Positions 44,184 through 53,770 of a DNA stretch of 53,770 bases are shown here, in pieces; position 1 is the first letter of the stretch, and each line of letters starts with the position of its first letter. Made by a program: the position numbers and the translations under genes. The DNA comes from Gnetum montanum (taxonomy: Eukaryota > Streptophyta > Gnetopsida > Gnetales > Gnetaceae): positions 168,740 to 222,509 of the forward strand of contig MNCI01002829.1 in the NCBI GenBank assembly GCA_015680685.1. The letters are read 5' to 3'. The notes below the pieces were generated by a model. The model ran no database searches, was not told the DNA's origin, and worked only from the letters and a program-made list of their open reading frames with translations.

Positions 44184-46605
44184 ATGTCTTCTCACAGGAG
44201 AGAGGTATTCGAACCATCGGTGCCACAAGAATGTTGGGTGATGTACAAACATTCCGATGAATATGTTCCTGATTTCACATTCATCCTACATCAGGATGAG
44301 CATCTGCGATGGCAGGACATGGAGGGTAGCATCGTGCTACCACCTGACCGATTAGCTCCTGTGATGCTATATCACAATTTGGGCAAATTGGGCATCTAAG
44401 ACCAGGTGGTGGAGTATGTCATGGAGGACCATGACTATCGGGACTATCGTCCCATGGAGGCTCAACGGGCAAGAGACTAGCAGCAAGTGGAGAGATATGA
44501 ATAGCAAAAGGGGAAACAATTTAGTAACCCCTTATTCTCACAAGGGCTACAAGACTATGGGGATCCTGTCTTTCATGATACCCATTAGACCGAACTTCCC
44601 TTGGGGTAGCAGATCCTCCAGTCAATCATTCAGAACAAACCTCTAAGTGACCACGATCCTTAAGGGGATAGAGGGTCACATAGCAAAGCTAGGTAGGATG
44701 ATCAAGGCCATCGTTAGGGTAGATGGGGAGATTGACACCGGAGCGGTGCTGATGCCTCTCCTTCTTCTCCATCCTCTCCCTGTCCTACGCCTTCATCTAG
44801 CTCAAGATTTGAGCATAACAGGGGAAGGCTGGAGCACAAGGATGGTGGTAAATAGGTTTGGAAGGAGCAATGTGAGAAAGCGCGTGACCAATCACATGGC
44901 GCTCATCGGCATGAAAGGAGGGGTAGCCGGAATCGTCACAGACATCATGGTCCCTAGCAAGGCTATGATTCAGATGAGCTGTTGTTAGCTACTTGGAGCA
45001 TGCTTCAGATCACAAAGGCAGTTCAAATTCCCAGTAGGCACATAAAGGATAGCCGGATCAAGCATGTTGATATGAACAACATCCCCAAACTTGAAGGGGG
45101 ATATAACTGTGATCCGTAGACCCATCTGCAGGCTTTCCATGACGCTTGCACCCTGCAAAACATTGACAATGATTGGCAACAACTGAAGTTGTTCCCTCTC
45201 ACACTCATCAAAGAAGCTGAAAGTTGGTACCGGTCCTTGGAGCCGGAATCAATCAGAAGATGGAGTACGATGCTTAAAATTTTCAATGACAAATATCAAA
45301 CGTACTCTAGAGTGGTGAATCTGAGATGGCAGATCCAAGGTTGGAAACAAGGGAATCATTAACCCTTGGATGCCACCATGAGTAGGTACTACTCATTGTT
45401 GCATCGGTGCCCTGGTCATGGTTACTCTCAGCAGGCACAGCTTCACCATATCATTGATGGGCTCCATTTTGAAACGCGAAAGACCCTTGGCGTGTATGCC
45501 AAGGTACGACTGTTGGAGCTAAGGGTCCATCAATTGCAACACCTCATTGATCAGGTTTCCAAAGAGGAAGGAGAAGTTAGGAAAAAGGAGAGTACAGAAG
45601 AATTCAACCGGGACCCTTCCCTCAGAAAAAGGGAGGTCCGATTTTGTGATGAGGAGGATGAATCACCACTTGAAGTAGCGGTGAATCAAAAGACTTTGCT
45701 GTTACAAAAGTTTGCATCTGAAATATCAGCAAAGGTGGATAAGATGTGGGACTCTTTGGATGAGAAGTGCCAAAGTGTACTAAAAATTACAGAAGAATCC
45801 AGAGAACAAGGTAGTGACTGTGATCAGCATAGGAAGAAGGGAGCTGAATGTGTCCAACATAAGGGTAAGGGAAAAGTTGTTGTAGTAGAGCAGGTTGTAG
45901 ACTCTGACACCAAGGAGGATGATGGATGTGACATATGCCAATATGAACATCCTAAGGGATGTTGTCCTATGGTGTCACATCTTCAAGAGTCTGAGGTGTA
46001 CGCCTTGAACCCTCGTTTGGCGTAACGGCAAACACCCCAAAGGTTACCTTATTCATAAGGAAATTCTAGATGGTTCCACCAACAGCAACAAGGATATTAT
46101 CCAAGTGGAATGCCCTCACAACCATATGAATACTTTCAACAGTGGCAGAAACCATAAGCGTGGGGGATGCCACCTCCATGGCAACAGTACCCTTACAAAC
46201 AGCCAAATCCTTATGGGTATTATGTTCAGCAACCGGTCTCTCCAAGAGACTATTCCAGTCATGCGGCATTTCCCAGTTATTACCACCCCCTTGAATATTT
46301 TTGACATCCATCTCCATCACCCACATCTCTTCTACCCTCCATCACCTTCTCCTGCCACTCCTCCACAACATCCCACTTAATTGCCACTTGCTCCATTAAT
46401 GCAGGGAGAAATACCGCCACAGCCACAACAACGAAATGCTACAAGGGTTGTTAACTTACAACCGACACCTCGGTCGAGTGAATCGGAATCCAAGCCACGA
46501 AAACATCCTTTCTTTCGACCCAGTAATCTGAGCACACCCTTACCTACGCCTATGGCCAGTGCCTCCGAACCTACCAACACCTCCACCATCATACCACCCG
46601 AGTAG
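44184..46605 (+). pseudogene. gag: gag of C4 (broken)
   Basis: Starts MSSHRREVFEPS at 44184 (an upstream in-frame ATG at 44163 is possible; B2 also begins MSS). DEYVPDFTFILHQDEHLRWQ is near 44250-44310. The gag core at about 45000-45580 includes DMNNIPKLEGGY, ESWYRSLEPESIRRWSTM and the open frame 45366-46022. The zinc-knuckle-like CDICQYEHPKGCC is near 45930. A Gln/Pro/Tyr-rich tail changes frame near 46300 and joins the pol frame (QGEIPPQPQQRNATR near 46400). Stops include DP-stop-THLQ (45117), shared with A3 gag. Confidence 0.88.
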
Positions 46606-46619
46606 CCCTTTGGCCTACT

Positions 46620-47400
46620 ACACTCAAACGTCCAGACGGTCATGCTCACACATGTCATGACGAACTGGATCAAAGTAGGTTATCTTCCCCCTAAATTGAT
46701 AGATCTGGGAAGCCCCCTCATCTATCTTCAAGTGGCTAGGAACAAGTCGTGCAAAGCTCTTCTAGACTCGAGGTCAGGGGTTAATTTGATCTCTCACGAT
46801 ATGTACAAGAACTAGAACTTGCCCCCACTAAAGAAGAGCAACATCCGGCTCGAGTTAGCAAACTAGTCCATCACCATTCCCTTGGGTTTGGTGGAGGACA
46901 TCGTGACCACTATTTGTGGGTGGTCCTATCTTGCTGACTTCCTGGTCATCCATGTAGAGAATTGCAAGGAGAACTTTCCAATCATCATGGGAAGAGCCTG
47001 GCTAAGCATGGTGGATGCACAACTAGGACTCCGAGATTTGTCCCTGGAAATTTCAAAGGAAAATCCTTTCAGGAAGATCGAGAAGAAGCGTGTTCCATGC
47101 ATCGTGTATAGTGACTTAGGATGCAATTGTGTGCAGCAGTTATGGTCCACTAAGTGGATATCCATTCAAGCATGCAGTCGATGTATCGAGGAATCACCTA
47201 TTCAACAGTGTCTGTATGCAGCATCCACTACCCAAGAGGACACCCAGTGGCTGACAACTGACCCTATTAGCAGCACATTGTGCATGGAACCATCTGAGGG
47301 GCTAGTGCAAGCCTACGTTGAAAGCATGGATGAAATGGACGAGGTTCATCAACAGGTCTCCACTATTGATGACCAAGATGACTGGGGGACACTACAAATC
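46620..47400 (+). pseudogene. Aspartic protease of C4
   Basis: Retropepsin domain in the pol frame. The active-site motif reads LLDSRSGVNLIS (about 46758-46793), so the catalytic D-S-G has become D-S-R. B2 keeps DSG at the same place. SITIPLGLVEDIV, ADFLVIHVEN and FPIIMGRAWLSMVDAQ follow in an open frame from 46882. One stop, at 46864-46866 (CAG>TAG type by comparison with B2 'ADQSIT'), lies upstream. Confidence 0.85.
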
Positions 47401-48580
47401 CCTAAGAGCTTCAAACAAGAACCCTTAGAGATAAAGTCTTTACCAGCTCACTTGGAATATGCATTCTTGCAAAATGGAAAGCCAGTAATTATCAATGCTG
47501 CCCTCGCTCCTGAACAGAAAAAGAGATTGCTAGAGATGGTAAAAAAATGGGTTGCTGCGTTCGCATCGTCATATCCTGAGTTGACTGGAGTTGATCCCAG
47601 GGTCTGCCAGCATTGGATCTATCTTGACCCTTCCATGAAGCCACGATGACAGCCACAAAGATGGTTGAATCCTAAACTGAAGTAGATCATAAAAGATGAA
47701 ATTGAACAATTGCTAAAGGCAAGATTCATCTATTCTGTTGCCGATAGCAAATGGGTTAGCCCACTCGTTATTGTGCCCAAGAAAGGTGGTAAGTGGAGGG
47801 TCTGTATTGATTTCCGGTTGCTCAATATGGCAACCTACAAGGACCACTTCTCGCTCCCATTTGTGGACCAGGTGTTGGACACCATCGTAGGACACCGTTA
47901 CTATAGCTTTCTGGATGGTTATAGTGGTTATAACCAAATCCAAATAGCACCAGAGGACCAAGCCAAAATAAAGTTTACAAGTCCAAGGGGGACTTTCGCA
48001 TATAAGAAGATGCCCNAGTTTACAAGTCCAAGGGGGACTTTCGCATATAAGAAGATGCCCTTTGGCCTATGCAATGTGCTTGCGGCATTCCAACACCTTG
48101 TCCTAAGCATCTTCTAGCAACAAATTGGAAATGATGTAGAAGTCTTCATGGATGACTTCTCCACCTATGGGGCCATGTTTGAGTAAGCCTTGGACCATCC
48201 AGAGCAGGTTCTAAAAAGGTGTGTAGACACCAATTTGCAGCTTAATTGGAAAAAGATCCATTTGATGGTCTAAGAGGGCATTGTGCTAGGGCATTGCATT
48301 TCACAAATAGGGATCAGTGTAGACACTGAAAAGTTCAGGATCATCCAAGGAATCACCTACCAACCAAGTATCGTCAAAGATGTTTGATCATTCCTTGGAT
48401 ACACTAGTTACTACAGGCATTTCATTGAGTGCTTCTCAAAGATCACCAAGCCATTGGTAGAACTTACAAAGAAGGACGCTCCATTCATCTAGACCAAGGA
48501 ATGCGAGTCTGCATTCTAAGCGCTAAAACAGAAACTTGTAGAAGCTCCGGTTCTACAGGAACCTGATTGGTCCAAACCCT
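47400..48580 (+). pseudogene. Reverse transcriptase of C4
   Basis: Ty3/gypsy RT copying the element RNA into DNA. Motifs in one frame: ARFIYSVADSKWVSPLVIVPKKGGKW, CIDFRLLN, HFSLPFVDQVLD, YSFLDGYSGYNQI, FTSPRGTFAYKKMPFGLCN and the catalytic FMDDF (about 48148-48162; Athila-like F-x-DD). GHCISQIGISVDTEK and FLGYTSYYRHFIECFSK follow. Stops at 47647, 47683, 48115, 48184, 48271, 48385, 48490 and 48517 mostly fit CAG/CAA/CGA/TGG with a single transition. The duplication around N48016 adds 45 positions and so keeps frame. Confidence 0.92.
48016..48016. other. N with flanking exact duplication (assembly join)
   Basis: The 44 bases at 47972-48015 recur exactly at 48017-48060, inside the RT coding region. 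This produces an artificial repeat of the FTSPRGTFAYKKMP segment. Confidence 0.9.
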
Positions 48581-48582
48581 TT

Positions 48583-48840
48583 CACATTATAACGGATGCC
48601 TCCAACTATGCCTTGGAAGCCATGCTTACACAGTGTGATGATCAGAAACATCCATATTATATCCATGGTGTTTGTGCACACGGACCACAGTGCTATTAGG
48701 TTCCTTATGAACAAACCAACGGTGAGCCCCCGCATAATCTGGTGGTTGGTGATTCTTTAGGAGTTTGATCTTACCATGGTAGATTGAAAGGGGATCGAGA
48801 ATGTGGTTGCTGACCACTTGTCTCGGTTACGATGGGATGA
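48583..48840 (+). pseudogene. RNase H of C4 with internal deletion
   Basis: Starts FHIITDASNYALEAMLTQ (first catalytic Asp present), then after CDDQKHPYYI jumps to VFVHTDHSAIRFLMNKP and, in another frame, ENVVADHLSRL. The usual segment between, with the SRTL/NYTTTEKELLAVVFALEKFR pattern and the catalytic Glu, is absent. A deletion of very roughly 130-140 bases near 48660-48670 removed it and shifted the pol frame from that point. Confidence 0.82.
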
Positions 48841-48989
48841 CGCAGAAGAGGAGGAGCTCTTATCCAACCAGTTTCCAAATGCACTCCTCTTCATAGGCAC
48901 CGTTGATCCTCAAGTACCCAAGGAATCCCCTTGGTTCAACCGCATCCTCACCTACCTCACAACCCAGGAGTTGCCCAAGGAGTGGAACC

Positions 48990-50170
48990 ATCGATAGAAA
49001 TAGCAGTTTCTCCATAAGGCTAAGCATTTCATGGAAATCAACGGCCACCTTTACAAGGTGTGCATAGATGGATTGGTTCGATGGTGTGTCCCTGATGACG
49101 ATACACTACACGTCCTCCAAGATGCTCATGAGGGCCCTTGTGGGGGCCACTATGCTGGATGCTGAACGGCCATTAAAATCCTGCTTGTAGGGTATTATTG
49201 GCCTACACGTTTTAGGGATGCACAATGGTTCACCCGCTCTTGTGAATGATGCTAGAGGGATGGTGGGATGACAACACGGTTGGAGGGACCTCAATAGTGG
49301 ATCCAACCACTCGAGCCCTTTGACATCTGGGGTATCGAATTCATGGGGCCCATCACCCCCTTGTCAAATAAAAAGGCATACATCATTGTAGCTGTGGACT
49401 ACTGTACAAAGTGGGTAGAAGCGGCAGCCATCGTCGACTGTTCTTCCAACACCGCCACACGATTTTTCCAGCAACAAATCGTTACCAAGTTTGGAGTGCC
49501 GCGTGCACTCATTTTTGACAATGGGAATCACTTTACAGGTGTCACTTTTTGGAAACTCATGCAATGCTTAGGGGTAACACATAAATTCACAACACCCTAT
49601 CACCCCCAAGCCAACAGGCAAGCCGAAGTCACCAATAGGGAGATCACCAAGATCCTTACCCGAACGATTAGCAAATATAGGAGGGATTGGAGTACCAAGC
49701 TCAACGATGCCCTATGGGCCTATTGCTCCACTTGGAAACTTCCTGTAGGGTACTCTTCCTATGAGTTAGTGTACGGAAACTTGCCAATGCTTCCAATCCA
49801 AGCAGAACTTCGGACACTATCCACTGCCAATGACCTGAGCCTTGACCTACTGCTAACACAACATTAATGACTAATCAATTTAAGTATGCTAAATGAGAAC
49901 CGATTAGTGGCCCTATTCTCAAATGAAATCCACAAGGCCTATAATAAGAAACAACATGATCTTAGGATTTGGAAGGTCACATTTAGATGTGGAGACAAGG
50001 TGTTGTATTGGAATCCCTCACATGTATCCCAGCTGACAAAGTTTCAAACACAGTGGGAGGGACCTTATATTGTCTTCGAAACCTTCCCATCCGGGGCCTT
50101 GCTTATGCACAAACTTGAGGACCCCACCAGAACACAATTAGTCAACCACCAACAACTAAAACCTTTCCAT
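48990..50170 (+). pseudogene. Integrase of C4
   Basis: H2C2-type N-terminus: HEGPCGGHYAGC (about 49128) with RSCE-stop-C, where the second Cys pair is split by stops. Catalytic core: VDYCTKWVEA (first Asp, about 49396), IFDNGNHFTG (second Asp, about 49516) and NRQAEVTNREI (Glu, about 49620). The frame is open 49343-49864. After two stops the C-terminus is open 49886-50278 (HDLRIWKVTFRCGDKVLYW, GPYIVFETFPSGAL), an SH3-like DNA-binding tail; no chromodomain is seen. Stops in the N-terminal part fit C-to-T changes. Confidence 0.92.
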
Positions 50171-50281
50171 GAACTCCACGCAACCAGTGCCACCACCTCG
50201 TCATCACCCGATCGACCACGTTCCATTTTTTGTGTCTTCTCCTTTCCACCCAGTCATGGGGGAGACCGTCATCCCTGCTGA

Positions 50282-52241
50282 TCCATTTCACTACACCCCC
50301 TCACCATTTTGTAATTTTTTATTTTACACTTTTTCTTTCTCACCATCATTCATATGTTCGCAAATTCTTTGCACATATTTTCCTTTTCTTTAATTATTTT
50401 TTGTTTCTTTGTGCCTGTTCCATTTTCGCGTAATTGCTAAGACATCATTGTATTGTCTTCAGGCATCTAGGGAGGTTGATTTTTGTTACAATGGGTACCG
50501 TATAGTCTTCCATGTTATCTGCCTCCCACCATTGCATGGTTGTCCTTGGATTTTATGTTTGTTTCACTTCATAAGCTTAGTAGTGGGTCCACGTCATTCG
50601 CCCATTCACCATTCCATGGTTTTCCTTCTGTTGTGAGCATGCAACCCCTTCACTTAAAAACATTTTAATTAATGTGTGACTCGTGTAGTTCCCAGACTCA
50701 AGGATGACCCAATGGTTTGAATCAGGTGTGACTTCAAGGAGAATGCTTTATTCATTGTTGTGTTTTGTTCCCTAGGTTGCTGGTGTGCCCTTACGGATTT
50801 CCTACCACTCCAAGTGTCTCTCTCCATAGAAGTTTTTGGGTAGTTCGACCTTGCATGGTGTGGTCCTTAGAAAAAAATGAGGATTTAAAGCACACCCCTT
50901 GGTCAAATGCATGGAAAAATGCATGGGTCTTCGCATGGTTTGGTTCCCCTGAACAAAAGACAAGAAACACGAATCACTATGGGAATTCAAAGCATACCCC
51001 TTAGACCGCCTCTCACAGGCCCCATGCATGAGTTATGAGACTTCCTTGGTCCCCTCTAACTTTGTCCCGTTTCACTTCCTTCTTCTCACATTTACAGGAG
51101 TGGTGGTTCTCTGTGGGGTTGTTCTTGCTTCCTTGGGGGATGGTCAGGACTTCGTCTATTGCTGCGATGTCACTGACTGCGGATGGTTTTGGGTCTGACC
51201 TTAGGAAAGGTTCTACTGGGTCACTTAACCACAATCACACATGGGGTTTCATGTGATCGACAATCAGAATTTTCATTTCCTCCTCTCCCTCTGTTTCCAC
51301 TTCTCTTTGTACCCACCTCACTACTCTTTTTATGTTTTATGTGTTCATTGTGATTTTTGTAGGCTTCTCATGCCTTAGTGGGCTCTCTTGGTTTGGAGTC
51401 TTAACTAGCCAACACCATTTCTTGGAACTCGGGCCCACGGACCCTGGTGTTGAGGGTATGTAGGGGCTATGAAGGCTATTGCTTGCTATGGGGAGGACCC
51501 ACCTGCATATTCCTGGTTTTGCTTGTTAAGTCTTCCATCCTTTGGATTTCTTAGTCGACTGATTTCAGTATCCCATCATTCAATTTCGTCCTTGAAGAGT
51601 TCTTTTTGAGTCCCGTTCTCCAATTTTATCTATTTTTCGCGCTCCATTACCTTCCTCATGTCCTCAGCCATGATCGGTCCTTTCATGCACTTCAATTGCT
51701 CCAATTTGGCTTTTCAAATTCATTGTGTTGGGTGTTTTATGGGTTGGTCAACGTTGGTTGATCGGGTGTACAGGACTGCATATACGAGGCCCCATATATG
51801 CAGTCCCTGCATATACGCGGCTACGTATACGTGGCCCCATTGACGCAGTGCCCAACCCCTATATATACACCCGATGAGCTTTGCATTTTCATCATTTGGA
51901 ATCCAAATTGGGAGGAGTTTTTGCCATTTTTTCTGCCTACCCTTCCCAACGCTCCTACATTCCATCGCGTGTTTGCATCAATCGATCCTTGTCCTTTTCA
52001 GCACCCAGAGGTATGCTCTTAGTCGTGGGGGCAGGGGGGGTTGATGCCTTTGTGTAATTAATTAATTAGTTAATTAATTGGTTAATTACGAAAAATTTGG
52101 CCCTAACCCATAAATTAATGCTCCGGAAGACTTAACGGTGTGCCTGTGCCAATAACATAACTTGGTCAGACTGAGAAGGTATATACGGACCATCTTAAGC
52201 TACTTATGAATGGTCTAACAGGCGGTTATGTTTGATTGCAG
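50282..52241 (+). other. Non-coding spacer between pol and ORF3 (C4)
   Basis: Counterpart of the A1, A3 and B2 spacers. It begins just after CATGGGGGAG (50255-50264). It holds a T-rich stretch, TGTGACTTCAAGGAGAA at 50727-50743, CTATGGGGAGGACCCACCTG at 51485-51503, the palindrome/TATA module at 51776-51868, a G-rich tract at 52024-52040, and TTTGATTGCAG directly before the ORF3 ATG. No supported coding frame. Confidence 0.7.
51776..51868 (+). promoter_or_regulatory. Internal promoter-like module upstream of ORF3 (C4)
   Basis: TGCATATACGAGGCCCCATA and its mirror TATATGCAG, TGCATATACGCGG, then CTACGTATACGTGGCCCCAT. CGTATACG at 51824-51831 is the same perfect palindrome found twice in the C4 LTR, and GTGGCCCCAT also recurs there. 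A TATA box, CTATATATAC, follows at 51859-51868. Confidence 0.55.
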
Positions 52242-53107
52242 ATGGCACCCAAATCGAGGCACCCAAGGGACGAAGGACCATCACAACCAAGGGACAAGCG
52301 CCCACGCATGGGAAGGGGATGAGGTGTGCAACCAAAAGAGCATGCGGAGGGCTCTCATGCAACTAGGCCCTTCCGCGAAAGACCTAACGTGGAGTCTGTT
52401 CATCAGATTCCTAAAGAGGAGATTCCCGACGAGCAATCGCTTGGGGATGAGACTCCTGGGATAGCACCATGGCTTGAGGTCACCCTGACCCAAGCCTTCC
52501 TTGATGCTATCACGCCATGTGAGATGCAGCGAATGATCCTTCAAGAGCTAAATTTTAGACCATTCCTCGAGAATGCGCTAGAAGACATAAGGCTCCAACT
52601 GTAGAACTCTCTGATGTGGCCAATCATCACAACCAGTGGTGAATGGTACTTGGGAGAAACTTATCTCTTCTAGATGAATCGACAACTAGGGTCTAGAGTA
52701 AGAATCAAAGACATTTATGTCTCTTACCTTTCAAAGGTGATAGCACAGGCTCTAGGGTTGCTCGAAACTAGGGCAGATGTGGTAGAAATTCCAAAGCAGG
52801 CCGATCTAGAGGTAAAGGTGGAATGGACCAAATGGTGTTATGGGGTAGAGCACAAGGAATTCGGCTCTCTAACCACAAAGGAGAGAGTGTACTCAAAGAT
52901 CGCGTCTTACCACTTGAACCCAATGGTAAGACCTAGTAAAATCATAGCCATATTTTCTTGTGCATGTGCCACCTTGAGTGGGAAATTCCCCATGAGTCTT
53001 CCATAGTTGCTGTTTCTGGAAATTGAAAAATAGTTCGCTAAGAACGAACGTGGAAGGCGAGCTCTCCCCTTTCCCTACCTAGTCCGCAAGTTGTACAAAC
53101 GGGCAGG
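52242..53107 (+). pseudogene. ORF3 of C4, 5' part (interrupted by inverted LTR)
   Basis: Starts MAPKSRHPRDEGPSQPRDKR at 52242. KRPRMGRG is an NLS-like basic cluster at the place of the stop-interrupted KxPRRG of A1 and A3. One frame runs to 53107 with stops such as GRG-stop (CGA>TGA type), LQL-stop-NSLMWPI and YLF-stop-MNR (the latter shared with A1). It includes SGEWYLGETY, LTTKERVYSKIASYHL and LPFPYLVRKLYKRAG, so it is clearly the A1/A3 ORF3 homologue though diverged. It ends where the inverted LTR begins. Confidence 0.8.
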
Positions 53108-53770
53108 TGATGAGTGGCAAGGTACCCCTACACTCAACCATACGAAATGAGCATCGCACACGCAATCTAGTCGAACTCCGCAAATGGACTAGTTGTAGCA
53201 CCTAGACAGTTATCCTTAAGTCACAGTTTGCTGTCTTCCCACCTAGACTAGTATTGCATTTGTCACATATGGTTTAGTCCAGATGAGGTGTATGATGTGT
53301 TCCTAATCTATGCTACTCCTGAAGGTAGTGGAAAATAATATTAACTAATCTAAGCTAGGAGGAAAAGGGTAAGAAAATCTAATCTAGCCTAAGTGCGATG
53401 AGCAATCAATTCCTTGATCAACCGTACACATCTTGGACCTCATGCACGACTACCAAGCATAGATCCTAGGTACACCACTAGGATTACCAAGCGCAAATCC
53501 CAAATACGCCACTGGGTTACCAAGCGTAGATCCTAGATACGCCACTGGGCTACCAAGTAGTCACACTTAAATGCTCGTAATCAAGTCGTACTCATTCCGC
53601 GTTCTAGGAGTTTAAGGGTGAGAGAGAGAAAATAGTAAATAACATTAAATAAATAACAAAGTGAATGCTGCAATGATGAAGTAATCTCGATCTTTATTGC
53701 TAGTCATGTGCGTGTCCAAGTACGACACACTCGAATAAAGATACCGTACAATTACATTCACCACACTACG
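53108..53770 (-). repeat. A-type LTR on minus strand inserted in C4 (runs off window)
   Basis: Reverse complement of the A1 LTR: TGATGAGTGGCAAGGTACCC at 53108 is the LTR 3' end. AATAAAGATCGAG (minus, about 53690-53702) is the poly(A) region and CGTAGTGTGGTG the window edge. It carries three 33-34-bp tandem units (53451-53551). GCAGG at 53103-53107 would be the left target duplication. Confidence 0.92.
53451..53560 (-). repeat. 33-34-bp minisatellite inside LTR
   Basis: TACCAAGCATAGATCCTAGG, TACCAAGCGCAAATCCCAAA and TACCAAGCGTAGATCCTAGA begin successive units at 53451, 53485 and 53518, each ending in CACTRGG-type sequence; a fourth, partial TACCAAG is at 53551. The A1 LTR has fewer units. Confidence 0.8.

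Larger units (their letters stand above)
43058..53107 (+). mobile_element. LTR retrotransposon C4 (gag-pol + ORF3), 3' part outside window
   Basis: The only element here with pol. 5' LTR 43058-44016, tRNA-Asp primer site, gag, protease, RT, RNase H, integrase, a 2-kb spacer and ORF3, all on the plus strand. It sits inside an older LTR (42589-43057) and is itself interrupted at 53108 by an inverted A-type LTR, so its 3' LTR and right target duplication are not visible. The order and sequence match Athila-type Ty3/gypsy elements. Broken by many stops and one deletion, so not autonomous now, but it shows what the pol-less relatives lost. Confidence 0.92.

Noticed and set aside
44647-44988. Separate 113-codon gene in C4
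   Set aside because: It lies within gag between conserved gag segments and is a frame shadow of the basic linker.
48011-48060. Real tandem duplication within reverse transcriptase
   Set aside because: The duplication is exact, centred on a single N, and mirrors another N-centred duplication at 43973, so an assembly join is the simpler reading.

Overview
The window looks like a slice of a large, repeat-rich land-plant nuclear genome. The evidence is a spliced plant-type 2-oxoglutarate dioxygenase-like gene, LTR retrotransposons primed by plant tRNA-Asp with Athila-type (Ty3/gypsy) gag and protease, a decayed plant Helitron, and AT-rich spacers. A gymnosperm-like genome is plausible but cannot be proved from the sequence. 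Only one host gene is convincing (10290-12221, three exons). Nearly everything else is mobile DNA, mostly broken by nonsense changes.

Layout: 1-7853 is LTR element A1, entering from the left (5' LTR end, tRNA-Asp primer site, gag, about 1.9 kb non-coding, ORF3, 3' LTR at 6936-7853). 7854-16455 is host spacer with the dioxygenase-like gene. 16456-39786 is a Helitron-derived region whose Rep/helicase gene is split by two complete nested elements: B2 (18380-25435, target duplication CCAAC) and A3 (26635-35350, target duplication CAGAG). Its right end carries repeated tail copies and a palindrome with arms of about 200 bp. 40303-41925 is a minus-strand LTR plus ORF3 remnant. 42589-43057 is a broken plus-strand LTR. 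43058-53107 is element C4, the only one with pol (gag, protease, RT, RNase H, integrase, ORF3). C4 is interrupted at 53108 by another A-type LTR on the minus strand that runs off the window.

How the pieces fit: A1, A3, B2 and C4 share one ground plan: LTR, tRNA-Asp primer site, gag, PR-RT-RH-IN, about 2 kb of non-coding DNA, ORF3, polypurine tract, LTR. A1 and A3 have lost all of pol but keep gag and ORF3. B2 keeps gag and protease but lost RT/integrase and ORF3. So a two-gene (gag + ORF3) family appears to have been moved by pol supplied from elsewhere. ORF3 would encode about 930 residues: a basic, NLS-like start, a domain resembling the 'putative plant transposon protein' family, a Pro/Gln-rich linker and a long coiled coil. 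No membrane segment is seen, so despite its env-like position it does not look like an envelope.

The most interesting signal is regulatory. Each LTR has a cluster of short perfect palindromes upstream of its TATA box (GATATC-type in A/B, CGTATACG-type in C4). The same family-specific palindromes recur, again with a TATA-like box, in the non-coding DNA before ORF3 in A1, A3 and C4. Further downstream lies a conserved splice-acceptor-like TGATTGYAG directly abutting the ORF3 ATG. This suggests a second, LTR-like promoter for ORF3 and perhaps a shared DNA-binding factor. Most in-frame stops examined in these elements can be explained by C-to-T or G-to-A changes, and several occur at the same codon in different copies. 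Two single-N positions (43973 and 48016) are flanked by 44-45 bp exact duplications and look like unmerged assembly joins.
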